DNA from: JAJECS01 sp965262745 | GTDB lineage: Bacteria; Chloroflexota; UBA11872 | Length of the DNA stretch: 64,000 nucleotides | Assembly: GCA_965262745.1 (NCBI GenBank) | Contig: OZ253558.1 | Span: forward strand, 124,001-188,000 | Reading direction: 5' to 3' | In this document: positions 53,496 to 61,933 of the stretch, piece by piece | How the letters are laid out: every line of letters begins with the position of its first letter | Numbering within the stretch: position 1 is the first letter of the stretch | Made by a program: the position numbers and the translations under genes | The notes under the pieces: generated by a model | What the model saw: only the letters and a program-made list of their open reading frames with translations | The model's database searches: none | What the model was told of the DNA's origin: nothing

Positions 53496-54259
53496 CGCCC
53501 GACGCGCGAATGTGGCACGTCCATCTGCTCTCATTGGTGGTTGCCGGGCTGACCACCATCCTGCTCGTCTGGATGCTCACCTCGCCGGTGATGCGGGTGC
53601 GCAACATCACCGTGCATCGAGCGGCGTCCTCGCCGCCGCCGGTGGTGAGCGCGGAGCAGATCGAATCGTTCGTCAGCCAGTTCGTCGGGGCCAGCGTATT
53701 TCGCATCGGCACCGCCGCTATTCGCGATGAATTGCAGGAGATCCCGGGTGTGGCCGACGCGTTGGTCGACGTGTCGGTCGATGGCCACCTCACCGTGACG
53801 ATTGCCTATGACGCGCCGGTGGCCAACTGGATCATTGGCGGACAGAGCTATTTGGTCGACGCCGATGGCCAGATCCTGGCCGCGCGCTATCGGCCCGAAC
53901 TCGAGCTGACGATCGAGGACACCGGTGGGCGCGAGGCCGCGCCCGGCGAGCACGTCAACCTGCCCGCCTTGCTCGCCGCCTACCAGCTGCAGAGCAACTT
54001 GCCGTTGCTCCGTGTGTTCCCCAACCGGATTCAGTACGCCGCCGGCAACTTGACGGTCATCGACCACTCCGGTCGTGAGCTGCAGTTCGGGGGCATTGAC
54101 AAACTCGAGCCCAAGCTCGTGGCGCTGCAGGCCGTGCTCGAGCGAGCCACCCGACGGGGTGAGCGCATTGCTTCCGTGGACCTGCGCCCCGTGGACCGTC
54201 CAACCTATCGAACCACCAACGCTCCGCCGCTGATCAGCACGATCAAGGAGCCCCCGTGA
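53492..54259 (+). CDS. ftsQ: FtsQ/DivIB-type cell division protein
   Basis: 255 residues. One membrane helix (about 10-32), then a POTRA-like domain (MRVRNITVHRA, IGTAAIRDELQEIPGVADAL) and a beta domain. FtsQ stabilises the FtsB-FtsL pair at the septum. It overlaps murB by 4 nt and lies 61 bp before ftsA. Confidence 0.85.
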   Translation: MTPDARMWHVHLLSLVVAGLTTILLVWMLTSPVMRVRNITVHRAASSPPPVVSAEQIESFVSQFVGASVFRIGTAAIRDELQEIPGVADALVDVSVDGHLTVTIAYDAPVANWIIGGQSYLVDADGQILAARYRPELELTIEDTGGREAAPGEHVNLPALLAAYQLQSNLPLLRVFPNRIQYAAGNLTVIDHSGRELQFGGIDKLEPKLVALQAVLERATRRGERIASVDLRPVDRPTYRTTNAPPLISTIKEPP

Positions 54260-54320
54260 GGTAGCCAAGGCAGGACGGACTGAGTCAGCAGACATCCGGG
54301 GGGCACTGGAGAAGCAGACG

Positions 54321-55571
54321 TTGGGACGCAATCGGACGGTCGTCGGGCTCGATGTGGGAACGACCAAGACCTGCGTGGTCGTTGGTCAGGAATATCGGGA
54401 CACGCAACTGCATGTCCTTGGCATAGGCACGGCGCCGTCGCTTGGCCTCAAAGGTGGGCAAGTCGTCGACATCGTGCAGACGATCAAGGCGATCGATGAG
54501 GCGGTGATGCGCGCCGAGGAGGCGTCGCAGACGCGCGTCCGGGACGTGGTGGCCGGAATCGCCGGGGGGCACTTGCAGTCACATAGCCAGCACGCCGAGC
54601 TGCGGCTCGCCGCCGATGATCCAACCGTGCGACCGCGGCACATGAACAGCATCGTGCGCACCGCGGCCGGGATCTCCCTGCCCGCCGAGCGCGAGATCGC
54701 CGCCGTGATTCCCAAGACCTTTAGCGTGGATCACCTCACCGATGTGCTGGATCCCCGCGGGCTCACCGGGCGTTCCTTGAAAGTCGAGGCGCATGTCGTC
54801 ACGGGCGCCACCAACGCCATGACCAACCTTGAGCGCTGCGTGACGGGCGCGGGGTGCGATATTCAGGATCGCGTCCTGCAGCCGCTGGCGTCGGCTGCCT
54901 CGTGTCTCACGGCGGATCAGCGGCGCGAGGGCGCGGCGGTCGTCGACATCGGCGGCGGCACGACGGACGTGGCGATCTACGTGGGCGATGCCTGCTGGCA
55001 CATTGCCGTCCTGCCCATGGGCGGCGCTCTTGTGACCGCGGACATCGCGCGCGGCCTGCGTCTGCCCCTGCGCGTGGCCGAAGCCCTCAAAATCCAGCAT
55101 GGCCGGGCGGACCCCTGGGTCGATGCCGACGAATCGGCGGTTGAGGTGCCGGGATTCGACTATGGCGCGCCGGTGGCCGTCCGCCGACGCGATCTGGCCC
55201 AGGTCATCAACGCGCGCATGGAGGAGATATTCACGCACGTGCGGGACGAGATCGTTCGCAGCGGGTACTACGACGTGCTGCCGGCCGGCGTGGTGTTGAC
55301 GGGTGGCGGGTCGCAGATTTCAGGACTGGCGGCCAAGGCGTCCGACATTCTCGAGTTGCCCGTCGTGCCCGGCCGCCCGCAGGCGCTCTGGGGGCTTGAT
55401 GAGGCCATGCGCGCACCGCAATTCAGCACCGCCATCGGATTGACGATCATGGGCGCGGCGCCGCGCCCGGACAATGGCTGGCTGGAGCAGCGCCCGGTGC
55501 GGCGGAGCGGAGGCGTGCTCACCGGCCTCGGTTCGTGGCTGCGCGGCTGGGTATCCCCGGCCAGCGCGTGA
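54321..55571 (+). CDS. ftsA: Cell division protein FtsA
   Basis: 416 residues from TTG 54321, with GGAG about 9 nt upstream. VVGLDVGTTKTCVVVG is the actin-fold phosphate 1 motif; VVDIGGGTTDVAIYVG is phosphate 2; GVVLTGGGSQISGLAAKA is the adenosine motif. The C-terminus ends in GSWLRGWVSPASA, a short amphipathic membrane-anchor helix as in other FtsA proteins. It tethers FtsZ to the membrane. Confidence 0.93.
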   Translation: MGRNRTVVGLDVGTTKTCVVVGQEYRDTQLHVLGIGTAPSLGLKGGQVVDIVQTIKAIDEAVMRAEEASQTRVRDVVAGIAGGHLQSHSQHAELRLAADDPTVRPRHMNSIVRTAAGISLPAEREIAAVIPKTFSVDHLTDVLDPRGLTGRSLKVEAHVVTGATNAMTNLERCVTGAGCDIQDRVLQPLASAASCLTADQRREGAAVVDIGGGTTDVAIYVGDACWHIAVLPMGGALVTADIARGLRLPLRVAEALKIQHGRADPWVDADESAVEVPGFDYGAPVAVRRRDLAQVINARMEEIFTHVRDEIVRSGYYDVLPAGVVLTGGGSQISGLAAKASDILELPVVPGRPQALWGLDEAMRAPQFSTAIGLTIMGAAPRPDNGWLEQRPVRRSGGVLTGLGSWLRGWVSPASA

Positions 55572-55680
55572 TGATATGTCCCACAAACACATTACCGTTG
55601 TGCATAATGAGTTGCCGAACGCTTGAGCTGACCCACAGACGTCCGCCAGCGCCGGACTGCGGCCGACAGAGGACCACGAC

Positions 55681-56835
55681 ATGAAGGACGACACTGGCGG
55701 CACGAGCCGCATCACTCGCCTCACGACGCCGCGGCGCGACTCGTCTCCGGCTCCCAGGGACCAATCCTCCGCCGACATCAAGGTCGTCGGCGTCGGCGGC
55801 GGAGGAAGCAACGCCGTCGACCGGATGATCGACGTCAGCGTGAGCGGCGTTGAGTTCATCACCGTCAACACCGATGCGCAAGCGTTGATGCGCTCCCAGG
55901 CCTCCGCGCGCGTGCATATCGGGGAAAAGGCTACCCGCGGGCTTGGGTCCGGCGGGAACCCGTCGCTGGGTCACAAGGCGGCCGAGGAGTCTGCCGAGGA
56001 TCTGCGCGAGGCGCTCGAAGGGGCCGACATGATCTTCATCGCCGCCGGCATGGGCGGCGGTACGGGCACGGGCGGAGCTCCGGTCGTGGCCGAGATTGCG
56101 CAGGAAAGCGACGCGCTAACCGTGGGCGTCGTCACGCGCCCGTTCGCGTTCGAAGGCTCGGCGCGCGCGCGCGTGGCCGATGAGGGCATCCAGGACCTCG
56201 GCGAGCGCGTCGACACGCTGGTTGTGATTCCCAACGATCGACTGCTCAACGTGGCCGATGCCAAGTCCACGATCAGTGAGGCCTTTGCGCTGGCTGACGA
56301 TGTGCTGCGCCAGGCCATTCAAGGCGTGTCCGACCTCATCACCATGCCCGGTCTGATCAACCTGGACTTCAACGACGTGCGGGCCGTCATGACCCAGGCG
56401 GGAACCGCGCTCATGGCCATGGGTGAGGGACAGGGCGAGACCCGCGCCACCGACGCCATGACCCAGGCCTTGAACAGCCCCCTGCTCGACACCTCCATGG
56501 ACGGTGCGCGGGGTGTGCTGCTGAACTTCACCGGCGGCTCGGACATGACGCTCTATGAGGTCAACGAAGCTGCGGAAATCGTGTCCAAGACTGCCGACCC
56601 GAACGCCAACATCATCTTCGGAACGGTTGTGGACGAGTCGCTGGAAGGCCGCATCAACGTCACCGTGATCGCGACGGGCTTCCAGCACGAGCGCAAGGAA
56701 AAGCGGCCCGCCGCGCGGACGCGAGCGCGTACGTCCGGCGCACCCCGAGTGCGTGAGCTGGATTTCTCGCCCGGTCCCGAGGCCCTGTCTGAGATCGAGA
56801 TCCCGGCATTCCTGCGGCGCAAGTCCGCCGGGTAG
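55681..56835 (+). CDS. ftsZ: Cell division protein FtsZ
   Basis: 384 residues. VVGVGGGGSNAVDRMID starts the GTPase domain; AAGMGGGTGTGGAPVVAEIA is the tubulin signature loop (quoted in part), and NLDFNDVRAVM contains the T7-loop residues that complete the next subunit's site. The C-terminal tail ends EIEIPAFLRRKSAG, the conserved FtsA/SepF-binding peptide, after a short linker rich in Arg and Thr. It ends the dcw cluster. Confidence 0.96.
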   Translation: MKDDTGGTSRITRLTTPRRDSSPAPRDQSSADIKVVGVGGGGSNAVDRMIDVSVSGVEFITVNTDAQALMRSQASARVHIGEKATRGLGSGGNPSLGHKAAEESAEDLREALEGADMIFIAAGMGGGTGTGGAPVVAEIAQESDALTVGVVTRPFAFEGSARARVADEGIQDLGERVDTLVVIPNDRLLNVADAKSTISEAFALADDVLRQAIQGVSDLITMPGLINLDFNDVRAVMTQAGTALMAMGEGQGETRATDAMTQALNSPLLDTSMDGARGVLLNFTGGSDMTLYEVNEAAEIVSKTADPNANIIFGTVVDESLEGRINVTVIATGFQHERKEKRPAARTRARTSGAPRVRELDFSPGPEALSEIEIPAFLRRKSAG

Positions 56836-56894
56836 TCGCCCGACAGTCCACCGACCGTCGGCGGCGCGTGCCCGCCCGCGCCTAGAATGGCGGG

Positions 56895-57641
56895 ATGCAC
56901 GCTGAGGATTGCGCTGGCGACGGCCTGCGCTTGCGCATCGCGGAGGTGCGCGAGCGGATCGCGGCGGCTTGCGCCGCGGCCGGCCGCTCGCCTGATACCG
57001 TCCAGCTCGTGGCCGTCACTAAGACGGTGCCGGCTGCAACAGTGCGCGCGGCGCTAGCCGCGGGGCTCACCGTGTTCGGCGAGAATCGGGTCCAGGAGGC
57101 TGATGCGAAGATCCCAGAAGTTGGCGGCGGCGCCTGGCACCTCATCGGGCATTTGCAGCGCAACAAGGCTCGAACCGCGGTCCAGCGATTTGCCTGTATC
57201 CAGAGCGTTGATTCCCCGCGTCTGGCACGTCGATTGGACGCGGTGCGCGACAAGCAGACCGTGGACGTGCTCGTGCAGGTGAATCTCACCGGAGCCTCAA
57301 CCCAGGAGGGCGTATTGCCAGCAGACCTGAGCCGGCTCTGCCGGGTCATCGACCGCGAGACGGGCCTCACGCTGCGAGGCCTTATGACCATCGGTCCGCT
57401 GGGGGCCGATCCCGCGGCCCTGCGCACGTGCTTCCGCGAGCTGCGTGAGGCACGGGACGCGCTGCGGCCGGAGCTCCCGAACCAACCGCTGACGGAGCTT
57501 TCCATGGGAATGACCGACGACTTTGGGGCGGCAATCGCCGAGGGCTCAACCATGGTTCGCGTGGGACGGGCTATCTTTGGGAATCGCCCAGCGGCCACTA
57601 CCGCCGTGCACACGCCAACATCGATGGATTTGCCATGCTGA
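56895..57641 (+). CDS. YggS-family pyridoxal phosphate homeostasis protein
   Basis: 248 residues. LVAVTKTVPAATVRAALAAG contains the PLP-binding Lys; FGENRVQEADAKIPE and WHLIGHLQRNKARTAV are signature blocks, and SMGMTDDFGAAIAEGSTMVRVGRAIFG is the phosphate-binding end (quoted in part). It holds PLP and keeps amino-acid pools balanced. In many bacteria it follows ftsZ or sits beside sepF. Confidence 0.92.
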   Translation: MHAEDCAGDGLRLRIAEVRERIAAACAAAGRSPDTVQLVAVTKTVPAATVRAALAAGLTVFGENRVQEADAKIPEVGGGAWHLIGHLQRNKARTAVQRFACIQSVDSPRLARRLDAVRDKQTVDVLVQVNLTGASTQEGVLPADLSRLCRVIDRETGLTLRGLMTIGPLGADPAALRTCFRELREARDALRPELPNQPLTELSMGMTDDFGAAIAEGSTMVRVGRAIFGNRPAATTAVHTPTSMDLPC

Positions 57642-57895
57642 TCGGTCTAATTCAGTTTCTCGACATCCTGGTCAAGATCGTGATATTCGCGATCGTCGGC
57701 CGCTCGCTGCTTTCCTGGTTCGTGCAAGACCCCAGGCACCCGCTGATGCGCATGCTCATCGACGTCACCGAGCCGATTCTCGCTCCGATCCGCAGCCGCT
57801 TGCCCTCGTCCTGGGTGATCGACTTGTCACCGCTGATTGCGATCCTGGTTATCCAGATTGTGTGGCAGGTGATCGTGTCGCTCGCGCTGCAGTAG
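57635..57895 (+). CDS. YggT-family membrane protein
   Basis: 86 residues, overlapping the preceding gene by 7 nt. Two hydrophobic helices (about 3-25 and 60-83) flank SWFVQDPRHPLMRMLIDVTEPILAPIR, the YggT signature (quoted in part), with the usual two-helix arrangement. Function not well established; it clusters with division and YggS genes. Confidence 0.9.
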   Translation: MLIGLIQFLDILVKIVIFAIVGRSLLSWFVQDPRHPLMRMLIDVTEPILAPIRSRLPSSWVIDLSPLIAILVIQIVWQVIVSLALQ

Positions 57896-57904
57896 CGCAA
57901 TGCC

Positions 57905-58243
57905 GTGCTTCCCGCCCAGCCCCACGCCGCGGGCGCAACTCAAATAGCGGTGCCTTCGCCGACGTCCGTGGTCTTGCGCGTGCGGGCAAAGCCCAACGCC
58001 CGCGCCGAAGGCCTCACGCGTGAGGCCTTCGGCGGTCTGGTCGCGCGGGTGAAGGCCGCTCCGGTCGACGGCCGCGCCAACGCCGCCATCCAAGCGCTGC
58101 TGGCGCGAGCATTGGACGTGCCGCGGCGCGGCGTCACCATCACGGGCGGGGCTCGGAGCCGCCAGAAGCGCATCGCTGTTGCCGGCATTTCCCCTGAATG
58201 CGTTCAAGCCGCCGTCGAGCGGCTTCACCCCGAGCCTTGCTGA
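57905..58243 (+). CDS. DUF167 (YggU-like) protein
   Basis: 112 residues from GTG 57905. VVLRVRAKPNARAEG followed by VARVKAAPVDGRANAAIQALLA is the DUF167 core. The first 20 residues look atypical, and a start nearer the conserved strand is possible. A perfect 30-bp palindrome lies in the coding sequence at 58004-58033. No sepF gene follows. Confidence 0.85.
   Translation: MLPAQPHAAGATQIAVPSPTSVVLRVRAKPNARAEGLTREAFGGLVARVKAAPVDGRANAAIQALLARALDVPRRGVTITGGARSRQKRIAVAGISPECVQAAVERLHPEPC
58004..58033. repeat. Perfect 30-bp palindrome in the DUF167 gene
   Basis: Left half GCCGAAGGCCTCACG is followed directly by its own reverse complement, CGTGAGGCCTTCGGC. It encodes AEGLTREAFGG. Confidence 0.88.
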
Positions 58244-58264
58244 TGGCCGCCTCCCGCCCAGTCG

Positions 58265-59578
58265 ATGAGTTGCGCTCCACCGATGCCTAGCTCCGGCTTG
58301 CAGCGGCCGCGGGGCACGGCCGACCGGTTGCCCGCGGACGCGCCCGCCTGGGAGGTCGTGGCGCGCACGTTCGCGCGCGAGTGCCGGCTGCGCAACTACC
58401 AACCCGTCAGCACGCCAACGTTCGAAACAACCGAGCTGTTCGACAAGGGCACCGGCGCGAGCACGGACATCGTGCAGAAGGAGATGTATACCTTCGATGA
58501 CCGTGGCGGCGACTCGCTCACATTGCGGCCCGAGGGCACGCCGTCCATCGTGCGCGCCTACCAACAGCACGGGATGCACGTGCTGCCGCAGCCGGTGAAG
58601 CTGTTCTACGTGCTGCCGGTGTTCCGCTATGACCGGCCGCAGGCGGGGCGCTTGCGCGAGCACCACCAGATCGGCGCCGAAGCCCTGGGCGACCCCAGCC
58701 CGGCGGTGGACGCCGAGGTGATCGACTTGGTCTGGAGCACGCTCCGCGCGCTCGGGATCACGGACCTCGCGCTGCACGTCAACTCGCTCGGGGACCCCGA
58801 GTCGCGGCCAGAATTCCGCGCCGCCCTGGTGGCCTTTTTCACACCGCATGCCGACAAGCTGTGCGCGGATTGCCAGAGACGCCTGACGCAGAATGCGTTG
58901 CGGCTGCTGGACTGCAAGAAGCCGCCGTGCGAGCGCGTGAGCGCCGACGCGCCGCGCTCGCTGGACTACCTGGGCGACGCCGCGCGCCAGCACTTCGACA
59001 CGCTTCAGCGCCTGCTCGAGGCGTTGGACATTCCGGCCAGCGTGGACCAACGGCTCGTCCGCGGCCTGGATTACTACAACCGCACGGTGTTCGAGATCGT
59101 GCCGCCCGACAGCGGCGCCCAGAGCACCGTCGGCGGGGGCGGGCGCTACGACTACCTGGCCGAGACGCTCGGCGGCCCGCATCTTCCGGGTGTCGGGTTC
59201 GGCAGCGGCATCGAGCGCATCCTGCTCAACCGCCAGCGCGTGGGGCTGCAGGACCCGCCGCCTCTGGCGCCGGACGTCTATGTGGCACCCCTGGCCGATG
59301 CCGCGCTGACCGTTGGCACCACGGTGGCTGCCAGCCTGCGGCGAGCGGGCATCGCAGTGGAGACGGGCTATTCGGCCGCGAGCCCGCGGTCCCACCTGCG
59401 CCGCGCCAACGCGACCGGCGCACGCGTCGCGCTGATCGTCGGCATGCGCGAGGTCGAGGCCGGCCGCGTATCCGTCAAGCCCCTCGACGGCGGCGACCAG
59501 GTCGACGTGGCGCTCGATGACATCGTTGCAGCCACGCAGGCCGCCCTGGCCGGACCGGCGGCGTCGAGCGACGGATGA
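58265..59578 (+). CDS. hisS: Histidyl-tRNA synthetase
   Basis: 437 residues. It charges tRNA-His. Class II motifs: motif 1 near NYQPVSTPTFETTELF, motif 2 as VFRYDRPQAGRLREHHQIGAE (quoted in part), histidine-specific RGLDYYNRTVFEI and motif 3 GVGFGSGIERILL. These histidine-specific motifs, and a C-terminal anticodon-binding domain (DVYVAPLADAALTVGTT), show a true HisS and not the catalytically dead HisZ. ATG 58265 or 58283. Its stop overlaps hisH by 4 nt. Confidence 0.94.
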   Translation: MSCAPPMPSSGLQRPRGTADRLPADAPAWEVVARTFARECRLRNYQPVSTPTFETTELFDKGTGASTDIVQKEMYTFDDRGGDSLTLRPEGTPSIVRAYQQHGMHVLPQPVKLFYVLPVFRYDRPQAGRLREHHQIGAEALGDPSPAVDAEVIDLVWSTLRALGITDLALHVNSLGDPESRPEFRAALVAFFTPHADKLCADCQRRLTQNALRLLDCKKPPCERVSADAPRSLDYLGDAARQHFDTLQRLLEALDIPASVDQRLVRGLDYYNRTVFEIVPPDSGAQSTVGGGGRYDYLAETLGGPHLPGVGFGSGIERILLNRQRVGLQDPPPLAPDVYVAPLADAALTVGTTVAASLRRAGIAVETGYSAASPRSHLRRANATGARVALIVGMREVEAGRVSVKPLDGGDQVDVALDDIVAATQAALAGPAASSDG

Positions 59579-60207
59579 TTGCGGTCGTCGACTATGGGGC
59601 CGGAAACCTTCACAGCGTGGCGCGGGCGCTGCGGCACGTCGGCGCCGAGATCGCGGTCACGCGCGATGCGTCGGTGATTTCAGGCGCCACCGGCGTCGTC
59701 CTGCCCGGCGTCGGGGCCGCCGCCGACACGATGCGCGGCTTGGAGAGCGCCGGCGTGACTCGCGCGGTCCTGGACGCGATCGACGGCGATGTGCCGTTCA
59801 TGGGCATATGCATGGGGCTCGAGGTGCTCTACGAGGCAAGCGACGAGGATGGCGGCACCACCTGTCTCGGCGTGGTGCCGGGCCGCGTCGTGCGCTTCCC
59901 GCCAACCCAACACGTGCCGCACATGGGTTGGAATCAAGTCCACCAAGAAGTTGACTCGCCGCTGTTCGCGGGCATCCCGCAGGACGCCAACTTCTACTTC
60001 GTGCACTCGTATTACGCGCCCGCCGACGGCGCCGCGCACGTGGCCGCGACGACCGACTACAGCGTGACCTTCACCAGTGTGCTTCTGCGCGACAACGTCT
60101 TCGCAACGCAGTTCCATCCGGAGAAGAGCGGCGCCGCGGGCCTGAGGCTCTACGCCAACTTTGTGCGCCTGGCGGGACAGTGTCCGCACGACGTGGCCGG
60201 CGCGTGA
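59575..60207 (+). CDS. hisH: Imidazole glycerol phosphate synthase subunit HisH
   Basis: 210 residues from ATG 59575. It is the glutaminase that feeds ammonia to HisF. The Cys-His-Glu triad is visible: C in FMGICMGLEVLYE and H/E in TQFHPEKSG. IAVVDYGAGNLHSVARAL is the usual start. The next gene starts inside its stop. Confidence 0.93.
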   Translation: MIAVVDYGAGNLHSVARALRHVGAEIAVTRDASVISGATGVVLPGVGAAADTMRGLESAGVTRAVLDAIDGDVPFMGICMGLEVLYEASDEDGGTTCLGVVPGRVVRFPPTQHVPHMGWNQVHQEVDSPLFAGIPQDANFYFVHSYYAPADGAAHVAATTDYSVTFTSVLLRDNVFATQFHPEKSGAAGLRLYANFVRLAGQCPHDVAGA

Positions 60208-60944
60208 TGGAGGTCTATCCCCCGGTCGATATCCGCGGCGGTCGCTGCGTGCAGCTCGTGCAAGGCGACTTCGGACGGGAGACGATCTATTTCGACGATC
60301 CGGTGGAGGCGGCCGCGCATTGGCTTGAGCAGGGCGCGCCCTGGCTGCACGTGGTCGACCTCGACGGCGCCCGCGACGGCGCCAGCGAGAACGCGGCGAT
60401 CATCGAGGACATCATTGCCGTCGCCGGAGATATTCCGGTGCAGGTCGCGGGCGGCATCCGCTCGCAAGCCCACATCGAGCGCGTGCTCGGGCAAGGGGCC
60501 GCGCGGGTCGTGCTAGGCACGGCCGCCGTGCGCGATCCCGATCTGCTGGCAAGCGCCGCCGCAAGCCACGCCGGACGGATTGCCGTGGCGGTGGACGGAC
60601 GCCAGGGCCGGGCCGTAACCGATGGCTGGGCGGCAGAATCCACCGTTTCGGTGAGCCTGCTGGCGGAGCGGGCCTTGGATGCCGGCGCCGCGGCCATCAT
60701 CTACACCGACGTGGTGGTCGAGGGCATGCTCAAAGGGCCGAGCGTCAGCGGCACGCGCGACCTGGTCGAGCAGGTGGGGGAGCGCATGCCGGTGATCGCG
60801 TCGGGCGGCGTGGCAACGCTTGCCGATCTCACGCAGCTGCGTGGCGCCGGGGCGGCCGGCGTCATCATCGGAAGCGCCCTCTACCGTGGCGACTTCTCCC
60901 TGCCCGAGGCCATCGAAGCCGCTCGGGGTGAAGCCTCGTGCTGA
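60207..60944 (+). CDS. hisA: Phosphoribosylformimino-5-aminoimidazole carboxamide ribotide isomerase HisA
   Basis: 245 residues from ATG 60207 (TGATG overlap). YPPVDIRGGRCVQLVQGDF has the catalytic Asp near the start; VDLDGARDGASEN and VQVAGGIRSQAHIERVLGQG are the phosphate-binding strands, and PVIASGGVATLADL the second half-barrel. Catalyses the isomerisation just before HisF. In some bacteria one enzyme (PriA) also serves tryptophan synthesis; this is not decidable here. Confidence 0.92.
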   Translation: MEVYPPVDIRGGRCVQLVQGDFGRETIYFDDPVEAAAHWLEQGAPWLHVVDLDGARDGASENAAIIEDIIAVAGDIPVQVAGGIRSQAHIERVLGQGAARVVLGTAAVRDPDLLASAAASHAGRIAVAVDGRQGRAVTDGWAAESTVSVSLLAERALDAGAAAIIYTDVVVEGMLKGPSVSGTRDLVEQVGERMPVIASGGVATLADLTQLRGAGAAGVIIGSALYRGDFSLPEAIEAARGEASC

Positions 60945-61729
60945 CGCGCCGCATCATTCCTTGCCTCGACGTCAAGAACGGCCGCAACGTGCGCGGCGTG
61001 AAGTTCTCAGCCGACGTGGACGCCGGCGATCCCGTCGAGCTGGCGGCGCGCTATGACCGCGAAGGCGCCGACGAGTTGGTGTTCTACGACATCACGGCCT
61101 CAGCGGAGCGCCGCGATATCATGGGCGACCTTGTCGAGCGCGTGGCCTCGGAGGTATTCATTCCGCTCACAGTGGGCGGCGGCCTGCGCAATGCCGACGA
61201 CATGCACGCCATGCTGCGACGCGGCGCTGAAAAGGTATCGATCAACAGCGCCGCCCATCGCGACCCCAACTTGATTCAATTGGGCGCGGACCGTTTCGGA
61301 TCGCAGTGCATGGTGCTGTCCATCGATGCGCAGCGCCGGACCGGTAGCGCTGCGCCGTGGTGGGAGGTCGTGCTGGATGGCGGCCGGACGCCCACGGGCC
61401 TGGACGCCATCGAGGTCGCCCAACGAGGGGTCAAGCTCGGTGCCGGCGAGATTGTGATGAACAGCATCGATGCGGACGGCACGCGCGAGGGTTACGACCT
61501 GGACCTTCTGCGCACGGTTTCCGACGCCGTGCCAGTGCCGGTCGTCGCCTCCGGCGGTGCCGGATCGATCGAGCACATCCGCGACGCGCTGGTGGACGGC
61601 CGCGCGCACGCCGCGCTGGCGGCGTCGATCTTCCATTTCAAGCTCATCAGCATCAAGCGCGTCAAGCGGGAGCTCGCGGCGGCGGGGCTGCCCATGCGCA
61701 TGGACCCCTTCGCGGCGGTGGGCGACTGA
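60938..61729 (+). CDS. hisF: Imidazole glycerol phosphate synthase subunit HisF
   Basis: 263 residues from GTG 60938, overlapping hisA by 7 nt. RIIPCLDVKNGRNVRGVKF contains the first catalytic Asp (D11) and VMNSIDADGTREGYDLDLL the second (about D130 region in the family). PLTVGGGLRNADDMHAMLR and PVVASGGAGSIEHIRDAL are the phosphate sites. It completes the HisHF synthase. Confidence 0.93.
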   Translation: MLTRRIIPCLDVKNGRNVRGVKFSADVDAGDPVELAARYDREGADELVFYDITASAERRDIMGDLVERVASEVFIPLTVGGGLRNADDMHAMLRRGAEKVSINSAAHRDPNLIQLGADRFGSQCMVLSIDAQRRTGSAAPWWEVVLDGGRTPTGLDAIEVAQRGVKLGAGEIVMNSIDADGTREGYDLDLLRTVSDAVPVPVVASGGAGSIEHIRDALVDGRAHAALAASIFHFKLISIKRVKRELAAAGLPMRMDPFAAVGD

Positions 61730-61754
61730 CCGACCGGCTGGATTCGCGCCTGGC

Positions 61755-61907
61755 CTAGGCCGCGTCGACTGGCAACTCCGGGGCAGCGGCCGCGGGCGCC
61801 TCGCGTCGGCGGCTGGTAATGACGCGCCACAGGCGGTATCCCAGATCGAGTCCGACGCCGAGCAGGATCGTGCCCACGATCAGAAAGAAGACGATCGTCG
61901 CAATCAC
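61755..61907 (-). CDS. Short single-helix membrane protein
   Basis: 50 codons not covered by longer ORF calling, from GTG 61907 to TAG 61757-61755. It reads as a hydrophobic helix (IATIVFFLIVGTILLGVGLD), then RLWRVITSRRR, then a polar Ala/Pro-rich tail. This topology (one helix, then Arg-rich, then Ala/Pro) looks protein-like, but no ribosome-binding site is clear. It lies between hisF (convergent) and the DapA-family gene, in the same orientation as the latter. Confidence 0.5.
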   Translation of the reverse strand: MIATIVFFLIVGTILLGVGLDLGYRLWRVITSRRREAPAAAAPELPVDAA

Positions 61908-61933
61908 AGGCTCATCATGCCGAGTGCGGTCGG

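Noticed and set aside
57827..59395. 522-codon open frame on the minus strand
   Set aside because: Antisense to hisS and the DUF167 gene.
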